Shown here piece after piece: positions 33,789-45,161 of a DNA stretch of 64,000 nucleotides (the stretch's first letter is position 1; each line of letters opens with the position of its first letter). Source of the stretch: Gigaspora margarita (Eukaryota > Glomeromycota > Glomeromycetes > Diversisporales > Gigasporaceae). The DNA lies in NCBI GenBank assembly GCA_009809945.1, contig WTPW01000639.1:15443-79442 (forward strand), in the 5' to 3' direction. Made by a program: the position numbers and the translations under genes. The notes under the pieces were generated by a model, which was not told the origin of the DNA, did no database searches, and was given only the letters and a program-made list of their open reading frames with translations.

Positions 33789-34098
33789 CATTCATCACTA
33801 GTGCAATACATCGCCACCCCTGATCGACCAATTGGAATGCAGGATCAAATGTAATATGAAATCAAATCAAAACAATCTTTTTTTAAAAAATTGCTTCTAA
33901 CTTAAAATTTTGACTAAGAAACTATACTTTTTTCTTGACAAAAAAAATTCTTTGTAAAATTTTGGATTAGAAGGGCCTTCCGGTTCTTGCCCTGCCAAGC
34001 CCTAACCTAATCATAACGCGGCCGCTATTTGTTTTGTTTTGATTAATATAAAATTAAAACAAACAAAATGAATGGTCGATCAGGGATAGTGATGAATG
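33789..34098. repeat. MITE with CATTCATCACTA ends
   Basis: CATTCATCACTA and TAGTGATGAATG are inverse, followed inward by CCTGATCGACCA and TGGTCGATCAGG. The interior is of the same type as the two relatives: AATTGCTTCTAACTTAAAAT, AAAAAATTCTTTGTAAAATT, then CCCTAACC. Confidence 0.7.
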
Positions 34099-34223
34099 TT
34101 AAAAATCATTTGAAAAAACAATTGTAAAAATAATAAATACTTACTCTATTACCATGTTGATAACATTAAAAAAAAAAAAGGAATTTAATAATTTATTCAG
34201 TTAAGATAAGCAAACATCTTTTT

Positions 34224-34438
34224 TAATTTTTAATAGCTGCTCTGCCTCATTTAATGTGTTGGAAGTGCATCAAGTATGACCCAGGTTTACATGAGAAGGG
34301 CACCTTCCTGCATTAACAATACAAAGCAAGCAAGCTTTCCAATTATATAATTGGAATTTGTATTCTCAATGTACTCCTCAAGTAAATCTGGATTATACTT
34401 GATGCACTTCTAACACATTAGGGCAACTGTTAAAAATT
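34224..34438. repeat. Palindromic element with 60-bp arms
   Basis: TTTAATGTGTTGGAAGTGCA and its inverse TGCACTTCTAACACATTAGG lie within arms running from AATTTTTAATAGCTG to its inverse. No TA or longer duplication assigned. Confidence 0.65.
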
Positions 34439-34756
34439 AAAAACCTTTTGCCATTAAGATATAAAAACTTGAAACAGAAAAGTTGATATGGATACTTTAT
34501 ATATTTAATCAGCTAATTCTTTATACCATGATCTCAGGTACATTGCTGTCCGTACTATTTTTCTATCCAATTGATTTCGCTTGTTAGTTAACATGTTACT
34601 ACTAATGCTTAAATGCCTGCTCACTTGGGACACTTGTAGCAGGTATTGAGAGACAATTTCTAGCAAATTTTGCAAGGTTCAGGTAACTGCTTTCATTTAT
34701 CCATCACCATTCTAAAATGTCTGTATGTTGATCTACGATTGGTGTCATTAGGTATA

Positions 34757-35007
34757 TGGGGGTGAGTCAATAGAAAAGGGACAAATTTTTTCTAAGTAAA
34801 AGTTTTTTTGACTTTAAGTTTAAATATCTTAACAACTATTTTAATAAATTTAATAAATTTTTTTTTATTTTAATTCTATATAATTCCAAGATTAAAATAA
34901 AAAATTTTTTGGCAAATTTGATTAAATAGTTGTCAAGATATTTTAATTTAAAAATTAAAAAAATTTTACTAAAAATGATTTGTTCCTTTTCTATTGACCC
35001 ACCCCCA
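34757..35007. repeat. Palindromic MITE, TGGGGGTGAGTCAATAG ends
   Basis: TGGGGGTGAGTCAATAGAAA and the inverse TTTCTATTGACCCACCCCCA are flanked by TA (34755-34756, 35008-35009). The inner arms (ACAACTATTTTAATAAATTT) resemble those of the 5-222 element. Confidence 0.85.
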
Positions 35008-35299
35008 TATGTCAAACTTGCTTTGTGGTTCTGTATGCATTTGCTTGTAGGTTTGTGATATTATACTTTGAAAAGGTCTGCTATTGTACTTGCTATTTCT
35101 TGATTAGGAGGAGGAGTGCATATTTGTCTTTGTATTTATTTTTAATACTTAAAATATTATACAAATAAATATATTTATTAGCATTCTTAGAAGTATTTAT
35201 ATATTATCTATTGACCCGTTTTTTTCTTTTTCATAAACAAAAAAAAATTTTTTTTTGTATTCCAATTGTGCTGATTATTTTATTTTTGTCTAGTGATAC

Positions 35300-35660
35300 G
35301 AATCAAAAATCGAATTAATCAATTAGTTGTAAAGTTGACAACTAATCAATTTGAATTTTACAGACTCAACTTAGATGATTAATTGATTAGTTGACTAATC
35401 GATTAGTCAATTGGCCAACTAATTGATTAATCAACTAGTTAATTGGTCAATTAATCAACTAGGCAATTGGTCGTTTAATTAACTGATCATATAAGAATAT
35501 TAACCTGGCTGTTTTAGTTGCTACCTTATATGTATTTTACCAAGTTTCATTTATTATTTATTCAACTAATCGATTAGTTGGATAAAATGATCCATCAACT
35601 AATCGATTAGTTGGATAAAATGATCCATTAACTAATCGATTAAAAAATTTTCATCGATTT
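35300..35660. repeat. ATTAGTTGACTAAT palindromic repeat cluster
   Basis: Dense AATCGATTAGT/ACTAATCGATT sites; at 35564-35642 the unit CAACTAATCGATTAGTTGGA plus TAAAATGATCCAT is repeated in tandem. It replaces the position where the transposase C-terminus should be, so it may be an inserted element end. Confidence 0.6.
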
Positions 35661-37052
35661 GTATTACTATTTTTGCCATTTAATTTTTTTCATAAATTGA
35701 ATTTGGTATCTCTTTAATAGAGACCTTATTTTCAAAAAAATTCTAACTTATATATCTTTAATTTGATTGATAAAATTAGACAACCATCCAAGTCCTTCAA
35801 AGTATCGAATTTTAAGCCTTGGATCTAGCATGACTGATGAAATATATAAAATACTTGTTTTTTGACAATATTCTAGAAGTTTATTAGAAGAAGCTTCGCA
35901 TCCTTGCTTTAGCCATTCTGGTATATTATCATTTTGTCTAGTTTCTTCAAGTGATTCAAACAAGGATTAATAGAGAGGAATAGACATTGATAGTGTTAGA
36001 TATTCTGATAATAACATAAATATGGTTGCTAAATTGAATTAAAACTGTTATTTTTTGTTCTATAATACTTATTTATACAAATATATTCGATACTAAAAAT
36101 ATACTACTATCTGCAAAAGGTAATAAAACTTTAACAAGAAGTTCTATTATTTTTCATTCATTTTCAGCCAAAATGTATTGGTATAATTCTGTTTTAGCAA
36201 AAGATATAGCATCCAATACTGTATGCAGCTTTAATGCCCGCTCACACATATAAAAGATGGAATTCCACCATATTGGTATGTCAAGAATTGGCTTCAATAA
36301 AGTTGATAGCTTTAATTTTTTGTAGTGTATTCGTGACCCTCTAATACTTTTTATCAATCTGCGCAACTAAAATAAAAAACTATAAATATAAAGCATTACA
36401 AGGATTTTATTTAGAGTTAATACAAAAAATAATTTTAATGTACTGTTTTTTGACTAGAAATATATATCGCACGTATATGAGATCATATTGCTATGAGCCA
36501 TGTGATTGATCATTGATCAATTTTGAAATATGATATCATATCGCATAAATTACAAAACCTTGAATATGCAATCTCGTGCAAGATATATCTCTAGCATATA
36601 TAATAATAAATTATGTAATATAGAATGCATAAAATATTAAAATTTTAATATGTATATTAACCTTTTCTATTTTGCTTCCTACAACCCTTAAAATACATTG
36701 GACAGCAAGATTTAAGATATAGTTAAAACACTATATTGATTGCTGTGTATTATTAAATCTGAAGCCAGCTATACATATAGAAGTAGCAAAATCATATAGA
36801 AATTTTATATTCGCAGATGCATTATCACAAGTTATTGATATTATTTTTAAAAGTATTCCATTTTTTTGAAGACAGTCTTTTATAGCATTCGCAATTGCAA
36901 TACACGTATGTGAATCTTCCATAAAATAAAATCAAGAAGAACATGTTTTATTTTCTATAATTGATTTAAATAATGAATCATAACAGCCATAAATGACTTT
37001 TAATTGGTAGAAGTTGTTCAAATATTAGTTGTTATAGCTATACGTCTGGGAA

Positions 37053-38099
37053 GCAAAACTTACGTTTTTGAGACTCCTGCACTTACTTTTTTAATACTCC
37101 TAGATGTATCCCAAAATTTATATACTTTTTTGATACCATCATCACGTGATGATTAACATGATACAAATAGGGTAACATAACGTGATCTTAAAAGTTCAAA
37201 ACATGTATTCATTTTAGTCAAAAATTGCCTATTACAAAATCTCGTACAAGAAACCAACTTTAAAAATCTAACTTTAAGTAAACTAATTTCAAAATTATGC
37301 TAAAGTTTTTTAAAAAGTGTGGATCTTAATGATATACTGTATTTAAAACATTTATTACATGAATAGTTTTTTATAAAAAACGTTACATGTAATATAGATT
37401 TATTCTTTTTTTTAAGAAAAAAAACTCATAAAAATATTGTTTTAAAAAATAAATATAATCTTTGTTAAAAGTTTGCGCAACTAGGTCGTAACTAAAAAGT
37501 TTAAAAATAAAGATATTATAAAGCGTGGCAAACTTTTTAAAACCAGTAAATTTTATTCATAGAAGTTATTTATTAAACCTATGTTAGCTGTTCTTTATAG
37601 AAAAGTTATAACATTTATTATATGACATTTTTTTAATAGTTTATTGTTATTAGCAATTTTAAAAAGCTTGCCAGTAATGGTCATCTGCACATGATATCAG
37701 TATCAAAAAAGTATATAAATTTTGGGGTACATCTAGGAGTATCAAAAAAGTAAGTGCAGGAGTCTCAAAAACATACCGTATATTCCTGAAAATAAGCTAC
37801 TCTGAAAATAAGCTACCCCCTGTTTTTTTTTAAAAATCTCAAAAAACGTATTAGCAGTTGCTACATATAAAACTTTTTTTATACTAAGTAAACTTCAAAA
37901 GTTCAATTAAGTAAAGTTGTTCAGCGCATCAAAATACACATATAGTAAAAATTTGGAGTCATTTGGACAACTTTTTATTAGTATGTTTTTCAATTTTTTC
38001 AAAAATGTCTATACGCTAAAAATAAGCTACCCCTATTTTTTTGTATAATTTTTGGCCCAAAAAAGGTAGCTTATTTTCGGGAATATATGGTAAGTTTGT
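37053..38099. mobile_element. Mutator-like MITE inside the hAT transposase, 9-bp duplication
   Basis: GTCTGGGAA is repeated exactly at 37044-37052 and 38100-38108. The left end GCAAAACTTACGTTTTTGAG corresponds to the right end once the nested element at 37776-38091 is set aside (CTCAAAAACATAAGTTTGT). The inner arms (AATACTCCTAGATGTA and inverse) match for over 70 bases. Without the insertion the transposase frame closes up. Confidence 0.8.
37776..38091. repeat. AATAAGC-family MITE, copy 4
   Basis: Ends CCGTATATTCCTGAAAATAA and the inverse TTATTTTCGGGAATATATGG are flanked by TA (37774-37775, 38092-38093). The variant motif is AATAAGCTACCCC. It inserted into the right terminal repeat of the Mutator-like MITE. 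Confidence 0.85.
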
Positions 38100-39271
38100 G
38101 TCTGGGAACTTCTTGCAATTTGTTTTGAAGTTGTTCACGCTTTTCTTCAGAATTATTCATAACGTGTTGTTTTATAAGATCAGCTAAAGGTACTAAAAAA
38201 ACTCATATTTATATTTATTTTACAATAATATTAATATATTAAATATATAATTTAATAATATTCTAATTAAGTAAATATAGATCTAAGTTCAATGTCTTTG
38301 ATAATTTGAAATGGCTGATTACGTTTTACAATCTATCATATTACCATGTCAGTAAATTTTTGCTAGCTAAAAGGTTCACATTGGTGAGCTTTTAACATTT
38401 TCAAAACATTAGTACCACTTTTAGTATTTAATTTATTCAGTTCAGGCACTTTGCCTTTATATCTTTTGAGATGCCTTAAAAGATTTGATGTCATTCCATT
38501 GGTATAGACCAACAAATTGCTACAAATATCATATATGGCACTGTCTGTTGCCTTCTTAAAATACTTCCATACTATAGATCTATAAAATAAAAAAGGTGGT
38601 AAATAAAAAATATATACAGATTTTTAAAAGTAATCTTTGTATATATTACTTTTTATTTGTAGACACTTTATTTGTAGATGCTTCATTTGTAGACGCTTCA
38701 TTTGTAGACACTTCATCACAAGTTGAAGGTTCTACTTGAGATAATTTAGGTTCACCTTGGTGAGATTCATTAGAATGTAATTCATTTTGGGATGAAGCAT
38801 CTTGGTTTGATTCATTTGAATCAGTTTGGTATGATTCATCTTGATGCAGATAAGGTAGTTTATCTAGGTGTGAGTAAAAACTACCGTAGTATGTAGATAA
38901 TAACACATGTTCTTCAAATTCATCTTGAGAATGTGAATTTGTTGACATTGAAGTGTAAAACAAAGAAGAAAATGATATGATAAAAAAAAAAAAAAAGCTC
39001 CAAATACACATATTTAAATTTTTTTTTTGAGCTTTTTTTATCAAAGTTTTTTCCATACTCAAGCTTTTTTTCAAGCTTTTTCTTATGCTTTTAAACTACA
39101 GGTTTAAGTACAGGCTCTTATTAAATAAAGTTTTTATTTTTTTATCGCCATGTTGAATCATTGAATCGTATATAGAAGGCCTTTATTGACGGCATCTAAT
39201 CATTTTAAGTTTGGCTAAAAAAAAATTATCCAATCAGCATTCAATATTATTCTAATAGACCGGGCTGGATA

Positions 39272-39587
39272 CTATATATGTTCAAAAATAAGCTACTTTT
39301 TTTGGCCAAAAAATTACATAAAAAAATGGGGGGTAGCTTATTTTGAAATATTGAGTTTTTTGAAAAAATTGAAAAACGTACTAATAAAAAGTTATCTGAA
39401 TGATACCAAATTTTTAATATAAGTGTATTTTGATGTCCTGAACAAGTTTACTTAATGGCACTTTTGAGGTTTACTTAGTAAATTTAGTCTTTTATATGCA
39501 GCAACTGCTAACAGATTTTTTAAGATTTTTAAAAAAAATCAGGGGGTAGCTTATTTTAGGTAGTAGCTTATTTTCGGACATATAAGG
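39272..39587. repeat. AATAAGC-family MITE, copy 5
   Basis: Ends CTATATATGTTCAAAAATAA and the inverse TTATTTTCGGACATATAAGG are flanked by TA (39270-39271, 39588-39589). It is in opposite orientation to copy 4 but has the same interior (ACGTACTAATAAAAAGTTAT, GCAGCAACTGCTAAC). Confidence 0.85.
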
Positions 39588-39719
39588 TATTACCTGAGCA
39601 GACCTTATACATGGGTCTGAACCCGTATCGATTCTGATAAATCATGGATCCAAACTTGGTCTGTTAACGGACTGGACCCGAACTAGACCCAGATTTTTTG
39701 TAGAACACTATGTGTTATA

Positions 39720-40279
39720 TATCTGGGACATGTAAAATTTTATAAATTTCAGCAATTTTGATTTATTTTGACCAATAAAACTAATTTAAACAAGAATTTC
39801 AATTCAATTCTATTTAAAATATAAATATTGAGTATTTGAAAATAATTTTTACTTAAATTTTTCCTGCTCTCATTTAAAATGCAAAGAAGTTAGTATAAAA
39901 ATTTTTTAGTATTGAACTTGTTCAATAATATTATTTTCATATAATTTTTTATGATTTTGCCAATAAATTTCATCAAATTTGGTCAAATTTTTGGCCATAT
40001 TTTAAAAAATTTCAATTTGATCAAAAATTTTTGATTTCTTTCAAAAATTTATTTTCAAAAATTTTATGTATTTCTGTCTGAGAGAATGAATCTTATAAAA
40101 CTTTTACAACTTTTACAAATAGACTTCAATATGAATTGGGTCCCTCCAAAGTTTCTTAAAAACAGTATTGACAATTATTTCTTTGCAAATATGTGGTATG
40201 ACTGGTTACTTATTGGATTTCTAGAGACTAAGAGAAGTCAAATCTTTGCTAGTCTTTAAAAAACAACTGTGCATCATTC
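39720..40279. other. No gene seen
   Basis: AT-rich spacer between the hAT element and the coding relic; ATTTTTGA-rich near 39960-40070. No repeats with assignable ends. Confidence 0.4.
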
Positions 40280-41123
40280 GTATAAGAAAGATTTACAAAG
40301 ATTCTAGAAGCAAAACCGCCTAAAGACATCTTTTTCGCTATTATGAAACAATTAATACAAAAAATAACAGAAAGTGAAGAAGTCAAATTGTTCTAGAAAG
40401 TAATAACTACTAAGAAGAAGTATAGGAAACAATTATTTACTATCAAAGCTAGTGCTTCATTCGAAAGTTTAAGTTTGTAAGTTTTGTATATGTTTTTTGA
40501 TTATATTAAATTAGTTTAGAAACATTTCTTTTTAGAATATTCTCCATAGAAAAAGATTTTCTGAAGAAATTAATAATATGGCTCAACAAGATGCAAAAAG
40601 AGTGGAACTTGAAAATAACAATGAAGAAATTATTACACTTATAAGAATTAAATTTAGTACTCAAAGCAAAAAAGTAGAAAATAAAAAATATGAAAAAGCG
40701 GAGATCGATGAAGAACAAATAAAATTTTGGGCAGGAAACAATAACCAAACTAACAATCTAACAAATCAAAAGTTAGAATTATTCTCAACTTCTTATAAAC
40801 TGATTCTTACACTATATAAGTTTAATATGATATTTCTTAAAGTTATTTCTGGATTTAAATTCTTTAAAAATATTCTTTAAAATAAGATATCCTAACATAG
40901 TAAATGAGATCAAAAATTATAAGGAAGAACAGAAAAGTCTAACTAGCCTAGAAACAACTCTTAAAGTATGGTTGCGAAAAACTTTATTATCAACTACTTC
41001 CAAGGAGTTATATAAATATTTTATGAAACAATTGCAAAGTGAAAATATTACAGACCAAGACAAGAAGTTATATGAAATATTTGAGTTAATGTTAAAGGAA
41101 TTTTATTTAATGATTAATTCGTG
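40280..41123 (+). pseudogene. Unidentified multi-exon relic, Lys/Glu-rich
   Basis: A frame near 40290-40475 reads PPKDIFFAIMKQLIQKITES, then a stop, then AIT-like text ending at a donor-like GTAAGTTTTG. After a short intron, 40535-40878 gives RKRFSEEINNMAQQDAKRVE, EIITLIRIKFSTQ and AEIDEEQIKFWAGNN. A third piece (40890-41123) reads VNEIKNYKEEQKSLTSLETT and YKYFMKQLQSENITDQDKKL, ending NS-stop. Overall a helical, charged protein; no family recognised. It may be host or element-borne. Confidence 0.45.
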
Positions 41124-41162
41124 ATCTGCCTAAGAACTAGTGAACAAGCATAGTAAAAAGTA

Positions 41163-41583
41163 GAGATATATATTTACTATATATTTTTTGCCTTTTTTGA
41201 AATCTAGAGTTTTTCAAAGGACAAGCCAATTTTCTACTAAGTAAATATTTCTTTTATATTAAATAAAAGTTGTAGAGGAGGAAATTTCGGTCATAATAGC
41301 AGTTAAATTATTAAAATCAGCCCAGTAAATTGCAAGATATGAGCATTTTTGTCTTGCAATTGTATGTTTATTTTTTGTTTATACCATATAGTTGCAAAAA
41401 CAAAAATGCTCATATCTCGTAATCCATTGCGCTGATTTTAAAGATTTAACTGCTATTATAACCAGAATTTTTTTTACTATAACATTTACTTGATGTAAAA
41501 GAAATATTTACTTAGTATAAAATTGATTACCCTTTAGGAAACTTCAGATTCCAAAAAAAACAAAAAACAATAGTAAATTTCTC
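41163..41583. repeat. Palindromic MITE, 421 bp
   Basis: Flanked by TA (41161-41162, 41584-41585). The arms pair almost throughout, with inner blocks TTTACTATATATTTT/AATAGTAAA, AGTAAATATTTCTTTTA and inverse, and CAAGATATGAGCATTTTTGT and inverse. No coding. Confidence 0.75.
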
Positions 41584-41689
41584 TACAATTAACTATGTTA
41601 TTTCACTAGTTTTTAGGTGGATCATGAATTAATATAATCCAAAACATGTTTTCGTAAGGCATAATTTAGAGAGAAAATTTCTTGTTTAA

Positions 41690-42215
41690 AGGGTGTTAAC
41701 ACCTTTTAAACTTGTCAAATATGTGTTTCGAACTATTACAATATATTGGATTGAAAAAGAAATAATATCAACAAAGGCAACAGAGTTTGTAGATAATCCA
41801 ATTGGTGAGCTAGTATCCAAAAAAGCTAATGCACTAGCTACAGATCTTATATATAATATAGATGTAATTAATATGGAATCATTAGGAGGTCTCTTCCAAC
41901 AAGATAGAAAACATACTTTTAAGGATTCGGAAAAGATCTTCAATACTGAAACAAACATTCTCCTTACAAGTTTCTGAAAGTATCTTGGTGCTAATGTTGA
42001 GACCACCAAAAAATTTAAAACATTCAATATTCAAATCATTGGTATACAAATTATTTCTTATATTAATATATACTAATATTAATATATTGGTATTGATATA
42101 ACAATTTTTGTAGAAGTTCGAATTACGCTAATAGAAGTATCTCTTTACAAACCATGGATCTGCAAAGAGATTGAAGTCAGAAGCACAATTTTTCTATTTG
42201 CTTTATCCTCTATAG
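41690..42215 (+). pseudogene. Unidentified coding relic
   Basis: The frame 41693-41977 reads TITIYWIEKEIISTKATEFV, VSKKANALATDLIYNIDVIN and GGLFQQDRKHTFKD. Further frames near 42115-42210 read EVRITLIEVSLYKPWICKEI and STIFLFALSSIG. Codon use looks real. No family recognised; possibly related to the 40280-41123 relic, with the MITE between them. Confidence 0.35.
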
Positions 42216-42224
42216 GAGAATACC

Positions 42225-42539
42225 ATATATTCCCAAAAATAAGCGACTCCGAAAATAAGCAACCCCTCTGATTTTTTTCAAAAATCTCAAAAAATGCGTT
42301 TTCAGTTGCTACATATAAAAGTCTAAATTTTACTAAGTAAACCTCAAAAGTGCCATTAAGTAAACTTGTTCAGAGCACAAAAATACACTAACAATAAAAA
42401 TTTCACGTTATTTAAATAACTTTTTATTAGTAAGTTTTTCAATTTTTCAAAAAATTCAATAATTCGAAAATAAGCAACCCCCCGCTTTTTTGTGTAATTT
42501 TTGGCCAAAAAAAGGTTGCTTATTTTTGGGAATATATGG
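42225..42539. repeat. AATAAGC-family MITE, copy 6
   Basis: Ends CCATATATTCCCAAAAATAA and the inverse TTATTTTTGGGAATATATGG are flanked by TA (42223-42224, 42540-42541). The variant motif is AATAAGCAACCCC. The inside is TTGCTACATATAAAAGTCTA and its partner. Confidence 0.88.
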
Positions 42540-42543
42540 TATA

Positions 42544-43329
42544 AGGTGGTCTGCCCTATTTCCACAAACTACCCTATTTCCACAAACAGTAAAGAACAGT
42601 AAATATCTTTTAATTCACTAGCTTTATTTGGGGTAATTTTACTATTAAAATAATTACCTTAGTTAAACATTTTAAACAAGCCCATAACTGCTAAAATTTG
42701 ATTACAGAATTTTAAGATTATTTAAAGGTTTGTTTCCAATTTAGTTATTTTAATACATAAACTAATTTATAGAATTGCTAATAACTTTTGATCTACTTAT
42801 CCGTTTTGAGTGATTTAACTACCAAAATGTTCGTCTCAATGAGACGATTCTGACAAGCTCAAAATCATTAAAATCCAATCACAGGATCCTGAGATCGTTC
42901 AACTTTTGTGTGATTTTAATAGTGATTTTAATAGTGTTTTATAGCTTTAAAATAATAAAAATATTATTATAAAAAAGTTGAACGATCTTGGGATCCTGTG
43001 ATTGGATTTTGATGATTTTAGGCTCATTGGAATCGTCTTATTGAGGTGAATATTTTGGTAGTTAAATCATTCAAAATGGGTCAATGGATCAAAATCTGTT
43101 TTACTATTTGTGGAAATAGGTCGCACCTTTAAATTTTTATAAAATTTATAGGATATTTTTTTTATTAACTAAAAAAAAAATTATACATATATAGTTGGTT
43201 TAATTTTTATATATTTAAATAATAAATTAGTTATAGATTATATATACATAATTTTATAAAAAGATATTTATTTTTTAAAAAATTTTGTATGTAGCAAAAA
43301 AAAGTTTGTGGAAATAGGGCAGTCTACCT
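42544..43329. mobile_element. MITE with AGGTGGTCTGCCCTATTTCC ends
   Basis: AGGTGGTCTGCCCTATTTCC and the inverse GGAAATAGGGCAGTCTACCT are flanked by TA (42542-42543, 43330-43331). The inner arms (42770-43100) are the same palindrome as in 225-655, with TACCAAAATGTTCGTCTC and GATCCTGAGATCG. It starts three bases after copy 6 of the AATAAGC family. Confidence 0.85.
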
Positions 43330-43457
43330 TATGCATATTTTTGAGCTCATGGTATATTATATAGTATGTTATTCAGTTGTTATTTTGTTCAATCCTATCA
43401 AAATAAGTTATTAATTTTTGTGCATATATGACGGACTTCTCAAGTACCAAGAAGTTA

Positions 43458-43635
43458 GGACCCTGAAATATACATAGATAGGTCAGGTTAATTATAGGGT
43501 TACTAAAAAAGGAAAGATCTGCAGAAAAAACTTCAAAAATAAGCAAAAAATTACTATAAATAGAAAAGATCTGCATAAAAAACCTCAAAAATAAGCAAAC
43601 TCATACCTGACCTATCTATGTATATTTCGGGGTTC
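43458..43635. repeat. Small MITE, GACCCTGAAATATACATAG ends
   Basis: GAAATATACATAGATAGGTC and the inverse GACCTATCTATGTATATTTC are flanked by TA (43456-43457, 43636-43637). The inside holds GAAAAGATCTGCATAAAAAA twice in tandem. Confidence 0.8.
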
Positions 43636-43639
43636 TAAG

Positions 43640-44776
43640 AAGTTATACAAGAGTTGTCTAAAGAAACTAATAGAGTAAAAAAATAACTTCAGAAATATTT
43701 TCAGATTAGTGGAATAAGATTTCATAATAATCTGCAATCTACAAACAACCGAAATAGTGCTTAATAGTAGCCTATTTGTTTTGTTTTTTCAGAGATATGG
43801 TGCAAACAGATTAATTGCATCAAATTTTTATAGTAGTGCTAAAAATTTTGTCAATCATTTATTTATAAAATTGAATTTGATTAGTTAAAATTTTTATATG
43901 TATTTTAATTTTTTTATATATAGTGCTAAAAATTTGAAAAACTTATAAATTTAAAATTACATCTTTTCAATAACAAGAACAAATTCTTAAAATAAAATAC
44001 ATAGTTTGATAAATATTGTCAAAAGCTATCAAATTACTTATTTTATTTTGCAACTTTAAAATTTTTTATTAAGTAGATACAATTTAAAAAAATTATTAAT
44101 CGATTTGATGTCTTTAGACTATTTGCACTATATTGTAATCGAAATGTTTAATTGGGTCGATGGATCAGGTCTTTGTTAGAAGAAATTTTAAGACAAAGAG
44201 GCTTTTATTAAATAGATCTTAAGGTATCACTATGAATTATAATGTTCTTTAGTACAAAAGAGATCCTTTTTATACTTATAATTCTATACTATCTTGAAAC
44301 TATTTATAAGAGATTTGATATACTAATGTAATGATCTCATGCATAACGATCTTATGCATAACGAATGATGCATAACGACAAAGTAAACAGTATTACAGGG
44401 TAGCAATACAAAACTAAAAAAATAAATAAAGAAATAAAAATAACTAAATAATAAATAACTATACTAAAAGAAAAGAAAATAAAATAAAATAAAATAATAA
44501 TGATTGTGAAGCGAAGGGTTTGATAGTAGTCATGTGATCGCTATAGTGCATTATAAACATGTGACTATCATAATACGAAAGCCAAAAATATTACTATATT
44601 ACAATATGTTATATGAGTTTTATCTAATTTTATTAGTATTATATATATACATATATAGTATACATAGGCAATCACTAAAATTACGCTGATTTTTTTTATA
44701 TTACAAATTGACAGTATCTATATGTAGTTTATTCCTAACCTGAGATATAACATATTTGATATTACTCTTACTTTTA
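43640..44776. other. No gene; short direct repeats at 44340-44385
   Basis: AT-rich spacer. ATGCATAACGA occurs three times in 45 bases (44340, 44355, 44370). A-rich microsatellite (AATAAAAT type) near 44410-44500. Nothing else supported. Confidence 0.5.
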
Positions 44777-44990
44777 GATCTAAAATAGAATTTGCCATGA
44801 ACAATTTAATTTGTTTTATATATACGATCTGTTGAATTTTATTATCGCTAAAGCTAACAAAGATATTATAAACCTTTCATGCTCTTTTTGCTTTTTTCAG
44901 TATATTTTCACAACCTTTTCAGAAAGTTGAGTTCTAATTTCATCATAAATCTTTTTTGGGTTTCATGTTCTTTCATTTGGTATCTCTATA
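44777..44990 (-). pseudogene. Unidentified coding relic
   Basis: On the - strand: EIPNERT-stop-NPKKIYDEIRTQLSEKVVKIY-stop, then KKQKEHERFI and SLLALAIIKFNRSYI-stop-NKLNCSW. All interruptions are TGA, TAA or TAG where CGA, CAA or CAG would keep the frame. It is clearly once-coding, about 70 codons. Family not recognised. Confidence 0.5.
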
Positions 44991-45161
44991 GTGGAGGTGA
45001 TATTTCTCTAAATTCTTTCTAAAATAATAACTCTTTAGGGCCTTATAATGTCCATTTTCTAAAGACATGACATTTTTCAAATTTTATTTTTCTTTGCATA
45101 TAAGTAGGTTATTCTGATATTTCATCATAATATATTAACAAAAAAAGAATATATATGTAGT

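Larger units (their letters stand above)
35748..38948 (-). pseudogene. BED-finger/hAT transposase, broken and lacking the C-terminal dimer domain
   Basis: On the - strand: an acidic Ser/Asn-rich start (about 38948-38650, MSTNSHSQDEFEEHV). Then a BED-finger exon (38578-38340: SIVWKYFKKATDS, TSNLLRHLKRYKG) in which one zinc Cys and the final His read Tyr. Then a linker (38200-38100: NNSEEKREQLQNKLQEVPR). Then the catalytic core with SFMAVMIHYL, HTCIAIANAIKDCL, ITCDNASAN, ILDIPIWWNSIFYM and SVMLDPRLKIRYFEGLGW. Several stops stand at Trp or Gln positions. The hATC dimerisation domain is missing. A 1-kb element (37053-38099) splits the core frame. Confidence 0.8.
31626..39710. mobile_element. 8.1-kb hAT element carrying its own (broken) transposase
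   Basis: Left end TAGTGTTCCATATGATTC and right end GTAGAACACTA correspond. Flanks CGTGTTAC (31618-31625) and TGTGTTAT (39711-39718) form an 8-bp duplication with two C/T differences. Sub-terminal GATCCGAATCTGGTCCG and GGACTGGACCCGA blocks are inverse. A BED/hAT transposase relic lies inside on the - strand. At least seven other repeats are nested (32696, 33789, 34224, 34757, 35300, 37053, 39272). Linking ends to transposase is inferred from position and the shared hAT type. Confidence 0.75.

Noticed and set aside
44185-44560. Possible solo LTR starting TGTTAGAAG
   Set aside because: No matching TTCTAACA end, no 5-bp duplication and no partner LTR in the window.
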